A DNA stretch of 64,000 nt from SIG673 sp045638685 (GCA_045638685.1 JAZUBT010000026.1:1-64000), one strand, 5' to 3'. Shown: positions 15,711-25,061, numbered from the stretch's first letter. The notes: generated by a model not told the origin, from the letters alone. A program made the numbers and translations.

Positions 15711-17753
15711 ATGCAAAAAACGCAAATAACGGAATACGGCGAAAACAGCATAAGCAGCCTTAAAGGCGCGGACAGAGTCAGAGAAAAACCGGAGGTAATA
15801 TTTGGCTCACGAGACCTCGAGGGCTGTATTCACGCTTTTTTTGAAATACTGTCTAACTCGGTTGATGAGGCAAGGGCAGGCTTCGGAACCTGTATAAACA
15901 TCACGGCTTATACTGACCGTTCTATCGAGGTAGAGGACTTTGGAAGAGGTATTCCGCTCGGTTATAACGAAAAAGAGGGTCGCTATAACTGGGATCTGAT
16001 ATTTTGTGAGATGTACGCGGGAGGAAAATATAAGCACGCAAAGGATAGCGCGTCCTATGAATACGCGCTGGGAACTAACGGACTCGGAGCATGCGCAACG
16101 CAGTACGCCTCGGAGTTTATGAAGGTTTGCTCCTATAACGGAAAAACAAAATCCGAGATAGATTTTGAGCGCGGAGAGCCGGTGTCGGAGCTCAGAGTAA
16201 CCGAGCTTAAAAGAAGCGAGGTAAGAACCGGTACCGTAATTCATTGGAAGCCGGATAACACGATATTTACCTCTATAAAGATAAAAAGAGAGCGTTTTTC
16301 CGATATTCTTATGAGGCAGGCCGTTGTAAACAGTGGAATAAAGTTCACTCTTAAATGGCAGGAGGAGGACGGAAGCTTTTCCACCGAGGAGTATCTCTAT
16401 AACGAGGGAATAACCGACTACGTTAAGGAGATGGCTGACGGAAAGAGCCTTACCTCGCCCGTATATTGGGAGGAAACGGTAAGCGGAGTAATAAACAACG
16501 GAAACGACGGAGACGGAGACGAGGAGGGCGAAGAGGCGCCGACAGGAGAGTCGTCAAATTACAAGCTTAAAATGTCCGTCGCGTTTTGTGTAAGCGCAGT
16601 AAAAAATCATATTGAGTATTACCACAACTCAAGCTACCTTGAGCACGGCGGTTCTCCCGACAAGGCTGTTCAGACCGCGTTTGTTTACGCTCTTGATAAG
16701 TATTGCCGAGATGCGGGTAAATATACCAAAAACGAGGCAAGAATTACCGTTAAGGACGTGTTTGACTGTCTTATACTTGTAACAAACTGCTTTTCTAATA
16801 TTATTTCTTACGAAAATCAGACTAAAAAAGCTATATCAAACAAGTTCATAAGAGATGAAATGACGGCGTTCTTTAAGAAGAACCTTGAGATTTATTTTAC
16901 GGAAAACCAGACGGAAGCGGAACGCTTTGTAGCTCAGGTTCTTGTTAACAAACGCAGCCGCGAGCAGGCGGAAAGCACCAGAATCAACATAAAGAAAAAG
17001 CTTACCGGAAACATTGATATTTCAAACAGAGTCGAGAAATTCGTCGGCTGCCGTTCAAAGGATCCGGATAAGCGTGAGCTTTATATAGTTGAGGGAGACT
17101 CCGCGATGTCGTCCTGTAAGCTTGCGAGAAACGCAGAGTTTCAGGCGATAATACCGGTAAGAGGAAAGACGCTTAACTGTCTTAAAAGCTCTTACGACAA
17201 AATATTTTCAAGCGATATTATAACCGACCTTATAAGAGTCATAGGCTGCGGAGTTGAGGTCGATAAAAAAATCAAGGGAGATATACCGAGATTTAATCCC
17301 GATATGCTTAAATGGAACAAGGTTATTATATGTACCGATGCCGACGAGGACGGCTTCCAGATAAGAACCCTTATTTTAACAATGATATACAGACTCCTTC
17401 CGTCGCTTATAAGTATGGGTAAAATTTATATAGCGGAATCTCCGCTTTTTGAGATAACCACGAAGGACGAAATTTATTTTGCCTACGACGAAAGGGAAAA
17501 AATTAAAATAATCAAAGAGCTTGGCGATAAAAAATATACTCTTCAGCGCTCAAAGGGACTCGGTGAAAACGAGGCGGATATGATGTCCAAAACGACTATG
17601 AATCCCGCTTCAAGACGTCTTGTAAAGATTACCGAGGCTGATGCCGAGGAGACGGCTGAAATATTTGATACCCTTCTCGGTGATAATATCTCGGCGCGTA
17701 AGCAGTATATAGCAAACAACGGCAGCAAGTATCTTATGGAAGCGGATATTTAA
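15711..17753 (+). CDS. Type IIA DNA topoisomerase B subunit (divergent GyrB/ParE)
   Basis: 680 aa from the ATG at 15711, which has GGAAGG upstream; the ATG at 15678 lacks a site. GHKL ATPase motifs are present: EILSNSVDEA, DFGRGIP and GTNGLGA in place of the more usual GLHGVG. A transducer domain and a Toprim domain follow, with YIVEGDSAMSS, PVRGKTLN and the metal-binding DADEDG. QRSKGLGENEADM is also conserved. An acidic, Gly-rich insertion (about residues 262-283) interrupts the transducer region. No A subunit (GyrA/ParC) is encoded next to it; a strong terminator follows. It is therefore either a displaced ParE or an extra GyrB-like protein, which sequence alone does not settle. Confidence 0.88.
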   Translation: MQKTQITEYGENSISSLKGADRVREKPEVIFGSRDLEGCIHAFFEILSNSVDEARAGFGTCINITAYTDRSIEVEDFGRGIPLGYNEKEGRYNWDLIFCEMYAGGKYKHAKDSASYEYALGTNGLGACATQYASEFMKVCSYNGKTKSEIDFERGEPVSELRVTELKRSEVRTGTVIHWKPDNTIFTSIKIKRERFSDILMRQAVVNSGIKFTLKWQEEDGSFSTEEYLYNEGITDYVKEMADGKSLTSPVYWEETVSGVINNGNDGDGDEEGEEAPTGESSNYKLKMSVAFCVSAVKNHIEYYHNSSYLEHGGSPDKAVQTAFVYALDKYCRDAGKYTKNEARITVKDVFDCLILVTNCFSNIISYENQTKKAISNKFIRDEMTAFFKKNLEIYFTENQTEAERFVAQVLVNKRSREQAESTRINIKKKLTGNIDISNRVEKFVGCRSKDPDKRELYIVEGDSAMSSCKLARNAEFQAIIPVRGKTLNCLKSSYDKIFSSDIITDLIRVIGCGVEVDKKIKGDIPRFNPDMLKWNKVIICTDADEDGFQIRTLILTMIYRLLPSLISMGKIYIAESPLFEITTKDEIYFAYDEREKIKIIKELGDKKYTLQRSKGLGENEADMMSKTTMNPASRRLVKITEADAEETAEIFDTLLGDNISARKQYIANNGSKYLMEADI

Positions 17754-17765
17754 CGTTTTCAAAGC

Positions 17766-17806
17766 AAAGGCACCGAGGCGGTTTTAACCTCCTCGGTGCC
17801 TTTTTA
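17766..17806 (+). terminator. Terminator of the topoisomerase gene
   Basis: Thirteen-bp stem AAAGGCACCGAGG/CCTCGGTGCCTTT followed by T-rich sequence. Confidence 0.9.
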
Positions 17807-17844
17807 TATTCATTAAGCTTTCAATTTAAGCCTCGCAAGTGCCG

Positions 17845-19581
17845 TCATTCAAAAAGCATTCCCGAAATAAAGGAGTCGGAAAAATATTTATTCGTCGAAA
17901 GCTCTACTGTAACGGCTTTTCTTGAAAGCTCCTCGGCGCAGCTTCTTAAATCTTTATTAAGTAAAAGCATTTCAGCCCCTATTAAAGCGGCGTTTCCTAT
18001 GTTTTCGGTTTTTTCAACAAGCTCGACAGGTAAAAGACCTATTCTGCCCGCGCTTACTTTGTTAAGATAATTTCCAAATCCTCCGGCTATAAAGAGAGAG
18101 GAAAGCTCGCTTATATCTGTACCCGCTTCGTTTATCAGCGTGCGTATTCCCGCACTTATCGCGCTCTTTGCAAGCTGAACCGCACGGATATCCTTGTCTG
18201 TAAGAGTAATGGGGGAAAGCACGGTTACCTCGTCGTCCTCAAGGTATCCGGTTTCGTCAATATCCCCGGTGTCAAGAAGGGCAGCAACCGCATCGACGAG
18301 TCCGCTTCCGCAGATCCCCTTTGGTTCGCCGCCGCCGATTACACTCGCGCTTAACCTTCCGTTAACGAGAGCAACCTTATCAATCGCTCCTGCTTCTCCT
18401 CTCATTCCCCGGGAAATACCAACACCTTCAAACGCAGGCCCTGCCGCCGTTGAGCAGACGAACAGCTTTCCGTTCTTCCATAAAGCCATTTCGCCGTTTG
18501 TACCGATGTCTGCAAGTACGGCGGTCTTTTTATTTTCAAGGTAGCCTACCGAGGCGTCAAAGCTGTTTTCGATACCGTCTGTTAACCCGTCGGGTTTGCT
18601 TTCGGCACTGTCTGTTAACCCGTCGGGTTTGCTTTCGATACCGTTTGCTAAATCGTCGGGGGTGTTTTCCGGGCAGCCTACGGAGCTGTCAGATTTTTCA
18701 GAGGATACTAAGTCGGTATTAACCTCGCTGTGCGGAGCGGCGGTAAGTATTGCGCATACAGTATCGGCACCCACGAAAGCCGAGATACAGGGCGGAAGGT
18801 AAATTTCTGTTTCGGGACGCACCGAGGAGAGATTAAGCTCGGAGGCCTTAAGCGTTTCTCCAAAGCCTCTTGTTAAAGTAAACGGCGCGTGTGAAAGCGG
18901 CTCGGGAGAGGTGTTTGTTAAAAGATAAAGCATTACCGTATTTCCGGTTATTGATATTCCGTCAATTTCCTCCGCGCTTTTTTCCGCGCGTTTGCAGAGA
19001 GAGGTAACCGCTTTGTTAATCTCGCCTACGATTAACTCCGAAAGCGCCTCGCCGTTTCCCGCGAGATGTGCTTCTATACGCGAAACAACGTCCGCTCCGA
19101 AAAGCGACTGCGGATTATTGCTTCCGTATTCCGAAAGCGTTTCGCCGCTCGGTGAAATGAGCCTTGCGGCAACGGTTGTCGTGCCTATGTCAATAGCTAT
19201 TCCGAGAGAGCGGAATGAGGGAGAAAGCTTTATTTCTCCTTTCGCTCCGCCGGTAAGCACAGAGGCGTTATCGGCTTCAACTATTTTTTCGACCTTGCAG
19301 CTTCCGAGTATGAACGTGTAGCAGCCGAGACGGACACCGGCCTTTATCTCAGCCTCGGTGAGAAACGCTTTTTCGTTTTCCGTTAGCGGGGAAACGTCTC
19401 CGCTGACCTTAACCTTGCACTTTCCGCATTTTCCGTGTCCGCCGCAGGGAAGTTCGCTGAGGCGCAGCTCGGAAACGCGCGTGTTGTATTTGACCGAAAG
19501 CTTTTTACCGTTAACAGTAATATCAATGAGTTTGTTATTGTTATTATTTATTTCGTAATCGTTATTTTTTGTTGAGCACAC
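17845..19581 (-). CDS. [2Fe-2S] ferredoxin/ASKHA-domain protein (corrinoid activator-like, DUF4445)
   Basis: 578 aa. The N-terminal plant-type ferredoxin domain has cluster ligands C46, C52, C55 and C87. An ASKHA ATPase fold follows, with IAIDIGTTTVAARL (phosphate 1) and LADIGTNGEMAL (phosphate 2). Members of this family reductively activate cobalamin-dependent methyltransferase proteins using ATP. No corrinoid protein or methyltransferase lies nearby, so the substrate is unknown. Between about residues 306 and 360 an insertion of five imperfect 11-residue repeats (for example SKPDGLTDSAE) sits just before the second phosphate motif, mirrored in the DNA as 33-bp repeats. The start is a GTG with AAGAAGG upstream. 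Single gene with its own promoter. Confidence 0.85.
   Translation of the reverse strand: MCSTKNNDYEINNNNNKLIDITVNGKKLSVKYNTRVSELRLSELPCGGHGKCGKCKVKVSGDVSPLTENEKAFLTEAEIKAGVRLGCYTFILGSCKVEKIVEADNASVLTGGAKGEIKLSPSFRSLGIAIDIGTTTVAARLISPSGETLSEYGSNNPQSLFGADVVSRIEAHLAGNGEALSELIVGEINKAVTSLCKRAEKSAEEIDGISITGNTVMLYLLTNTSPEPLSHAPFTLTRGFGETLKASELNLSSVRPETEIYLPPCISAFVGADTVCAILTAAPHSEVNTDLVSSEKSDSSVGCPENTPDDLANGIESKPDGLTDSAESKPDGLTDGIENSFDASVGYLENKKTAVLADIGTNGEMALWKNGKLFVCSTAAGPAFEGVGISRGMRGEAGAIDKVALVNGRLSASVIGGGEPKGICGSGLVDAVAALLDTGDIDETGYLEDDEVTVLSPITLTDKDIRAVQLAKSAISAGIRTLINEAGTDISELSSLFIAGGFGNYLNKVSAGRIGLLPVELVEKTENIGNAALIGAEMLLLNKDLRSCAEELSRKAVTVELSTNKYFSDSFISGMLFE
18567..18665. repeat. 33-bp in-frame tandem repeat inside the ASKHA gene
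   Basis: Three consecutive 33-bp units starting at 18567, 18600 and 18633; the first two share the stretch TCTGTTAACCCGTCGGGTTT. They encode the 11-residue repeats of the ASKHA insertion. Confidence 0.85.
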
Positions 19582-19663
19582 GATAACGTTCGCCTTCTTT
19601 CTTTGTTTTCTCTAATATCAGACTTCTATATATGTAAAGAAGCTTTTAACGGATTATACATCT

Positions 19664-19692
19664 ATTTTACACTATAAATATGAAAAAATCAA
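19664..19692 (-). promoter_or_regulatory. Promoter of the ASKHA-protein gene
   Basis: Minus-strand -35 TTGATT, 17-bp spacer, -10 TAAAAT. Confidence 0.6.
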
Positions 19693-19809
19693 TATGATTT
19701 TCTTTTTTTATTGTTTTTCGCAAGTGAAAATTTAACCATAGCAATTTGGTTTTGTAAAAGCAATTAAAAACGCCGTTGCCTTTAAAATTTCAGTGTTCAT
19801 AAAAAATAA

Positions 19810-19838
19810 TTGATTTTATTTTAAATATGTGATATACT
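19810..19838 (+). promoter_or_regulatory. rnr promoter
   Basis: -35 TTGATT, 17-bp spacer, -10 TATACT, giving a leader of roughly 60 nt. Confidence 0.7.
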
Positions 19839-19904
19839 ATATAGGAAACAACTATATACGCACATTCTGACTTTGGCGATATATGCCTGAACTTTTAATA
19901 AATA

Positions 19905-22127
19905 ATGAAAAACCAAAAAACATCAAAAAACAGAAAAAATACGAAAAATAAGCGTTACTCGATCGGTAAAAAGACCAAATCCGCAGGAAAAGGCAACTTG
20001 GGTGGCTTTTCCAAAAGCGGTTTTAAAAGCAGCTCCAAAAATAGATCAAAAAAAGGCTTCGAATACAGCTCCCAAAACGTTTCGAAAATCAGTGCCTTTA
20101 AAAACGGCGCAAAGCGCGGCAGCGCTGTAAAAGGCGGCTTTGTAAGGCAAGGAGCAGAGATGAAGGGGCGCTTTTTCGCTATATCGTCGGGAGGGCTGTT
20201 TTTCCCGTTTAACGACGGCGGCGAGCTTTCCGAGGAGAAATATTATATTGACTCCGAGGACACGCTCGGAGCGATGAACGGCGACCTTGTAACGGTTAAG
20301 CCGCTCGGAAAAAGACGCGACGTATTTGTTACCTATATTGAGGAAAGAGCGGTTAAAAGGGTTATCGGAACCGTCTATACCGACGAACGTACGGACGAAA
20401 GCTATCTTGAACCCGACGACTCAAAAATAAGATTTAATTTTTTAGTCGTTGGAACAGAATGTAAGGAAAAAGCGAAGGACGGAGACAAGGCGGAGATAAG
20501 AATAACCTATTATCCTGAAGACGTCTTATCTGACGGCGAGGGAGTGCTTACCGCGGTTTTCGGAGACAGCTGCACGAGAGAAGCGAATTACAGTGCCATT
20601 CTGCGCTCCTCGGAGATAGTAACCGAGTTCGGTAAGGCTGCGGCAGAGCAGGCGGCGTCTCACGAGCACGACGTTCTCTCGGCTGATGGGCGCGAGGATC
20701 TTCGCCCACTTAATATTTTTACGATAGACGGAGAAGGCGCCAAGGATCTTGACGACGCCGTGTCGGTAGAGCGCAAGGGAGACGGGTACGTTTTGGGTGT
20801 TCATATAGCCGACGTTTCAAATTACGTCAGAGAGGATACGGCTCTTGACAGAGAGGCTATGGATAGAGGAACAAGCGTTTATTTTGCCGATAAGGTTGTT
20901 CCGATGCTTCCCGTTGCACTTTCAAACGGTATATGCTCCCTTAACGCGGGTGTTGACCGTTACGCGCTTTCGGCGTTTATCGAGCTTGATAAGTTCGGTG
21001 AAATTAAAGGCGCGGAGCTTAAAAAAAGCATAATTAATTCAAAGATAAGAGGCGTTTATTCCGAAATTAACGCGATTATAGACGGAAGCGCCGATGAAAA
21101 AATAAAGGAAAAATATTCCGCTATACTTGACGGAACGCTTGATACCATGCTTGAGCTTTACGGAAAGCTCAGACGTAAAAGTGAAAAACGCGGTGCTCTT
21201 GAGCTTGACAGCACCGACGAGGAGATTATTCTCGGAGAGGACGGAGAGCCTGTCGATATAATAAAAAGAGAGCGTGGAGTAGGCGAGCGTCTTATCGAAC
21301 AGTTTATGCTCTGCGCAAACGAAGCGGTTGCCACGTGGCTTACCGAAAGAGGGCTTCCGTGTGTATATCGCGTTCACGAAAAGCCGGACGCAGATAAGGT
21401 TTCGGAGTTTATCGGCTTTGCGCATAACCTCGGTATAAAGGTAGATTACGTTAAAAAAGAAAACGTAACGGCTGAGTATCTCGGAAGAATCCTTGAGCGC
21501 GCGTCAAAAAAAGAGGGGCTTTCGCTCCCCGTTTCCTACGTGCTGCTGAGAGCTATGAAAAAAGCGTTTTACAGTAATATAAACGGCGGTCATTTCGGGC
21601 TTTCGAGTAAATGCTACTGTCATTTTACCTCTCCCATAAGACGTTACCCCGACCTTGCGGTGCACAGAATAATAAGCGCGGCTATTTCGGGTAGCGGAGA
21701 CGTAAAGAGGCGATACTCGGCTTTTGCCGAAAAGGCGGCTAAAAGATCCTCGGAGAACGAAATTAAAGCGCTTACGGCAGAAAGAGAAATTTCCGCGCTT
21801 TATAAAACAATATTTATGAGTAAGCATATCGGAGAGGAGTTTGCGGGTGTTATAAGCTCGGTAACCTCATTCGGAATGTTCTGTATGCTTGATAACACCT
21901 GCGAGGGACTTATTCCCATCGCAACAATGAAAAACAAGTACTACTATAATTCCGAGGCGATGACGCTTACCGCGGGAGATGGAACCTCATACAGAATAGG
22001 CGACAGGGTAAAAATCAAAGTAAAAAACGCAGTGGTATCACTGCGTCAGGTAGATTTTGAGCTTATCTCGGAGCCTGAGCCTTATGCGGAAAAGCTGAGA
22101 CAGTTTACCGAAAGGCACGGGCTTTAG
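19905..22127 (+). CDS. rnr: Ribonuclease R (3'-5' exoribonuclease)
   Basis: 740-aa RNase II/R family enzyme that degrades structured RNA. The first 85 residues are a Lys/Ser/Gly-rich basic tail with no recognisable winged-helix domain. OB/cold-shock domains follow, then the RNB domain with metal-binding Asp residues in IDGEGAKDLDDA (D275, D281, D283, D284), then a C-terminal S1 domain (GVISSVTSFGMFCML). The ATG at 19905 lacks an obvious ribosome-binding site. The in-frame ATG at 20160 (Met86) has AAGGAG seven bases upstream, so a 655-aa form starting there is a real alternative. Confidence 0.93.
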   Translation: MKNQKTSKNRKNTKNKRYSIGKKTKSAGKGNLGGFSKSGFKSSSKNRSKKGFEYSSQNVSKISAFKNGAKRGSAVKGGFVRQGAEMKGRFFAISSGGLFFPFNDGGELSEEKYYIDSEDTLGAMNGDLVTVKPLGKRRDVFVTYIEERAVKRVIGTVYTDERTDESYLEPDDSKIRFNFLVVGTECKEKAKDGDKAEIRITYYPEDVLSDGEGVLTAVFGDSCTREANYSAILRSSEIVTEFGKAAAEQAASHEHDVLSADGREDLRPLNIFTIDGEGAKDLDDAVSVERKGDGYVLGVHIADVSNYVREDTALDREAMDRGTSVYFADKVVPMLPVALSNGICSLNAGVDRYALSAFIELDKFGEIKGAELKKSIINSKIRGVYSEINAIIDGSADEKIKEKYSAILDGTLDTMLELYGKLRRKSEKRGALELDSTDEEIILGEDGEPVDIIKRERGVGERLIEQFMLCANEAVATWLTERGLPCVYRVHEKPDADKVSEFIGFAHNLGIKVDYVKKENVTAEYLGRILERASKKEGLSLPVSYVLLRAMKKAFYSNINGGHFGLSSKCYCHFTSPIRRYPDLAVHRIISAAISGSGDVKRRYSAFAEKAAKRSSENEIKALTAEREISALYKTIFMSKHIGEEFAGVISSVTSFGMFCMLDNTCEGLIPIATMKNKYYYNSEAMTLTAGDGTSYRIGDRVKIKVKNAVVSLRQVDFELISEPEPYAEKLRQFTERHGL

Positions 22128-22205
22128 CCCGAAAATTCGAGCCGACCACCGAAAGACAGGGTGTGCGGTCAGAAAAGCGGCAAGGCTTTTTTCGGACGGA
22201 GCTTT

Positions 22206-22379
22206 TTAAACTATTTTATCCGATTTAAGCCCGGTAACCTCAAAGGCAAAGCCTGCGCGACCGAGCTTTCTGCGGCTGTCTCCCATAGGAGAGACGTATT
22301 TGTAAATGCTCATAACACCGAGCATTACGGTAGCGCAGACAAGTGTCATGCAAATTATCGATAAAAAATCCCTTTTCAT
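22206..22379 (-). CDS. Small single-pass membrane protein (57 aa)
   Basis: Short frame on the minus strand starting MKRDFLSIICMTLVCATV. It has an N-terminal positively charged start, one hydrophobic segment (about residues 5-26) and a polar C-terminal half with a basic patch (SRRKLGR). AAAGGA lies nine bases before the ATG. It is convergent with rnr. I do not recognise a family. Support comes from the ribosome site and protein-like composition; no homology could be checked. Confidence 0.55.
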   Translation of the reverse strand: MKRDFLSIICMTLVCATVMLGVMSIYKYVSPMGDSRRKLGRAGFAFEVTGLKSDKIV

Positions 22380-22526
22380 AGTTTTATTCCTTTCTTTTTA
22401 GGTAACGCTTTGTTTCAATATAAGTGTTGCCAAACAGAATTTGAGTTATAACAAAATATAAAAATTAGGGATTAATTACTAAAAATAAATTATTAAAGCC
22501 GGACAGTCGGCATTACGGAGACGGAT

Positions 22527-23051
22527 ATGGGAATAAAACCTGTAAAGATAAAAATTATGACTACCACCACCGACCTTATGCACAGAAATTCACTTTCCGT
22601 AGAGGTTGAAGGGGGGCTGGACGAGGAGTTTTTTGACGACGCGTTTGCTGACGCGGAGCTTGACGGAAAGCCTGTTGTTTTTGAAACCGAGGGAGTGATG
22701 TCTCTTGAAAAGGGGCTTATGAAAATAATATACGACGAGTCGGCAATAGTAGGAGCAAAGAGCGCCGAGACGGTTTTTGCGTTTAATAACGATACCCCGT
22801 CCACCGTTTCTATGTTTAAAAGCGGCTCACTCAGCGCCGCGCTTGTTTTTGATTCGGTTAAAAAGCGTCAGGTATGCCTCTATAACAACGGCCCTTTTTC
22901 CTTTGAAATTACGGTCCGTACCGATATGCTTATAAATGAGATTACATACGAAAAGGGCGGAAAAATGACGGCGGAATACACCGTTGAGATAAAGGGAATA
23001 CCCGCAGAGGTTAACCGTATTTCCGTTAAGGTAACACCGCTCGTCAAGTAA
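22527..23051 (+). CDS. DUF1934 (YwiB-like) beta-barrel protein
   Basis: 174-aa protein whose pattern matches the DUF1934/YwiB family, a small lipocalin-like beta-barrel of unknown function. Typical features are the central MKIIYDESAIVGA-like strand and the GPFSFEITV and GGKMTAEYTVEIKG stretches. A GGAG site precedes the ATG. It is about 170 bp ahead of holA on the same strand and may share a transcript with it. No catalytic residues are evident. Confidence 0.75.
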   Translation: MGIKPVKIKIMTTTTDLMHRNSLSVEVEGGLDEEFFDDAFADAELDGKPVVFETEGVMSLEKGLMKIIYDESAIVGAKSAETVFAFNNDTPSTVSMFKSGSLSAALVFDSVKKRQVCLYNNGPFSFEITVRTDMLINEITYEKGGKMTAEYTVEIKGIPAEVNRISVKVTPLVK

Positions 23052-23224
23052 TAAAAACCGCGACGGAGCAAACAGAACAGTGTACTTGCACACGCCGTAG
23101 AGAGGAAAATATTGTATTTACGACGCGACAAGTCAAGCAGAACGCTGCACCCGAAACGGGACCAAGTAAAAAAGGTCAAAAATTTAGCTTAAAAAACGCT
23201 GTGCGCGGCAGAATGGAGAGCCTT

Positions 23225-24274
23225 ATGAATCAGATAATAAATACGCAGGATTTCAGAGATAAGCTTAAAATGGGGCTTTCCGGCGGATTTCTTTTTTTCG
23301 GAGACGAGGAATATTTAAAGCATCACTACTTAAAGGACGTAAGAAAAAGCGTTCTCGGTGAGGACGGAGACTCGATATTCAGACACAGACGGGTAAGCGC
23401 GCTCGACTTTGATATGGGAAAGATAACAGAGGCGCTAATAACAAGCTCTGTCGGGTTCTTTTCCGAGGGGAAGACGCTTTGCGAGATACACGAGCTTAAC
23501 TTTAAGGAAAGAACGGAAGCCGAGCTTAAAGCACTATGTAACGCGCTTTCAAACGCCGATCCGGAGACAGTATATATTATATACACAACAGCGGACGAGC
23601 TTGATGCCGGGGTGCTGCCAAAGGCTCCGTCAAAGCTGCTCCTACGGCTTTCCGAGTACCTTACGCCGGTTAATTTCCAGAAGGAGAGCGATATTAAGCT
23701 TGTAAAATGGACGGCAAGACATTTTGCTGCGGAAAAGCTGTCTTACGAGACGGGGGTGTGTGAGCTTATGGTTGATCGCTCGGGCAGGAATATGTTCGTG
23801 CTTTCTAACGAGATAGAAAAGCTTTCCGCTTACGTTAAGTTCCACGGAGAGAGCTTTGTGAAAAAGGAATATGTGGAGAGGGTGTGTGCAAGTAACCTTG
23901 AGATAAACGCCTTTGATTTCTCGAACGCGATTCTTGAAGCGGATACCGATAAAGCGTACCTTATACTTTCGGACATGGAAAAACGAAAGGAGAAGCCGAT
24001 ACATATTTTCAGCGCTGTTTCAAAGGTTATTTCCGACCTTTATTCGGTAAAGGTTCTTGCCGATAGCGGTCAGAACGATAAGGAAATTTCGGGTAAGCTA
24101 AAAATTCACGAATATAAGGTGGGCATATACCGAAAAAGCGCGGCGAGGAGAAGCAGAACAAGACTAAAAAAGCTTCTTTCGCTTTGTGCCGAGACGGACG
24201 TGCGACTTAAAAGCACGTCGCTTTCCGATTACGCGGTTCTTGACAAGCTTGTAATAATGTCATCAATAAAATAA
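23225..24274 (+). CDS. holA: DNA polymerase III delta subunit
   Basis: About 349 aa from the ATG at 23225, which has GGAGAG just upstream; a GTG frame start at 23201 is less likely. HolA is the clamp-loader subunit that opens the beta sliding clamp. The N-terminal GGFLFFGDEEYLKHHYL and the C-terminal helical collar region fit the family. The GGFLFFGDEE loop is degenerate relative to true Walker A, as expected for delta. It is followed 22 bp later by plsC. Confidence 0.9.
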   Translation: MNQIINTQDFRDKLKMGLSGGFLFFGDEEYLKHHYLKDVRKSVLGEDGDSIFRHRRVSALDFDMGKITEALITSSVGFFSEGKTLCEIHELNFKERTEAELKALCNALSNADPETVYIIYTTADELDAGVLPKAPSKLLLRLSEYLTPVNFQKESDIKLVKWTARHFAAEKLSYETGVCELMVDRSGRNMFVLSNEIEKLSAYVKFHGESFVKKEYVERVCASNLEINAFDFSNAILEADTDKAYLILSDMEKRKEKPIHIFSAVSKVISDLYSVKVLADSGQNDKEISGKLKIHEYKVGIYRKSAARRSRTRLKKLLSLCAETDVRLKSTSLSDYAVLDKLVIMSSIK

Positions 24275-24296
24275 AATTATAAAGCAGGACGGTAAA

Positions 24297-25061
24297 ATGA
24301 AGCAGTTTAAATTTAAATTCACGATAGCGTCAAGCACAATTTTCGTGCTTGGAAATATAAGAAAGGCGAGAAGGTATATAGCCGAAACCGATAAATATAC
24401 CGACGAGGATAGATTTAATTTCGCATGTAAAATTATTGATCACATGAGAAAAAGAAGCCGCACAACCACTTTGGTTTTCGGTAAAGAAAATCTGCCGAAG
24501 GACGGCGGGTATATCCTTTATTCCAACCATCAGGGAAAGTACGACGCGCTCGGAATACTTTTAAATCACGAGGGGCCGTGTCGGGTTTTATGGGAGAGAC
24601 GCGCGGCAAGTAGGTTCCTTGCAAAGGAGTGCTGTGGACTCCTCGGCGGTCAGACGATAGACTTTGAGGATATAAAAGACTCTATAAAGGTTCTTCGCAA
24701 AATAACAGAGGACGTTAAAGAGGGCAAACGGTATCTCATTTTCCCCGAGGGAAGATATGACGGTAACAAAAACGAGATGCTTGAATTTAAAACGGGCTGC
24801 TTCTACTGCTCGCTTAATTCGGGAGCGCCTATTATACCGGTAGCTATTTACGACTCCTACAAGGCGATGGACACCAATAACATATTCAAAAAGGTAACAA
24901 CAGAGGTACATTATCTTAACCCGATATATTTCGAGGAATACGGCGAGATGACCAAAGCGGAGATTGCCGACCTTGTGAAAACGAGGATAGGGGAGAAGCT
25001 TTCCGAGATAAAAATAAGAAAAGGTGAGGCGCTTCTCACTGACGGGAAATCAGGGAAGTAA
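24297..25061 (+). CDS. plsC: 1-acyl-sn-glycerol-3-phosphate acyltransferase family protein
   Basis: 254-aa membrane-associated acyltransferase of phospholipid synthesis. The catalytic HX4D motif is H78 to D83 (NHQGKYD), and the glycerol-phosphate-binding motif FPEGR is at about 149-153. There is no strong membrane span, so it is probably peripheral. Together with holA it forms a likely two-gene unit ending at the terminator at 25129-25164. Acyl and acceptor specificity cannot be read from sequence. Confidence 0.88.
   Translation: MKQFKFKFTIASSTIFVLGNIRKARRYIAETDKYTDEDRFNFACKIIDHMRKRSRTTTLVFGKENLPKDGGYILYSNHQGKYDALGILLNHEGPCRVLWERRAASRFLAKECCGLLGGQTIDFEDIKDSIKVLRKITEDVKEGKRYLIFPEGRYDGNKNEMLEFKTGCFYCSLNSGAPIIPVAIYDSYKAMDTNNIFKKVTTEVHYLNPIYFEEYGEMTKAEIADLVKTRIGEKLSEIKIRKGEALLTDGKSGK

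Larger units (their letters stand above)
19582..19904. other. Divergent intergenic region between the ASKHA gene and rnr
   Basis: A/T-rich region holding the divergent promoters annotated separately. A short frame of 22 codons (ATG 19883) overlaps the rnr start but has no ribosome-binding site. Nothing else recognised. Confidence 0.6.

Noticed and set aside
19883..19951. 22-codon upstream frame overlapping the rnr start (leader peptide?)
   Set aside because: No ribosome-binding site and no regulatory codon run; a chance frame in A-rich DNA is more likely.
22161..22364. 67-codon plus-strand frame after rnr
   Set aside because: It lies opposite the better-supported 57-codon minus-strand frame, whose ribosome site and membrane-protein composition are convincing.
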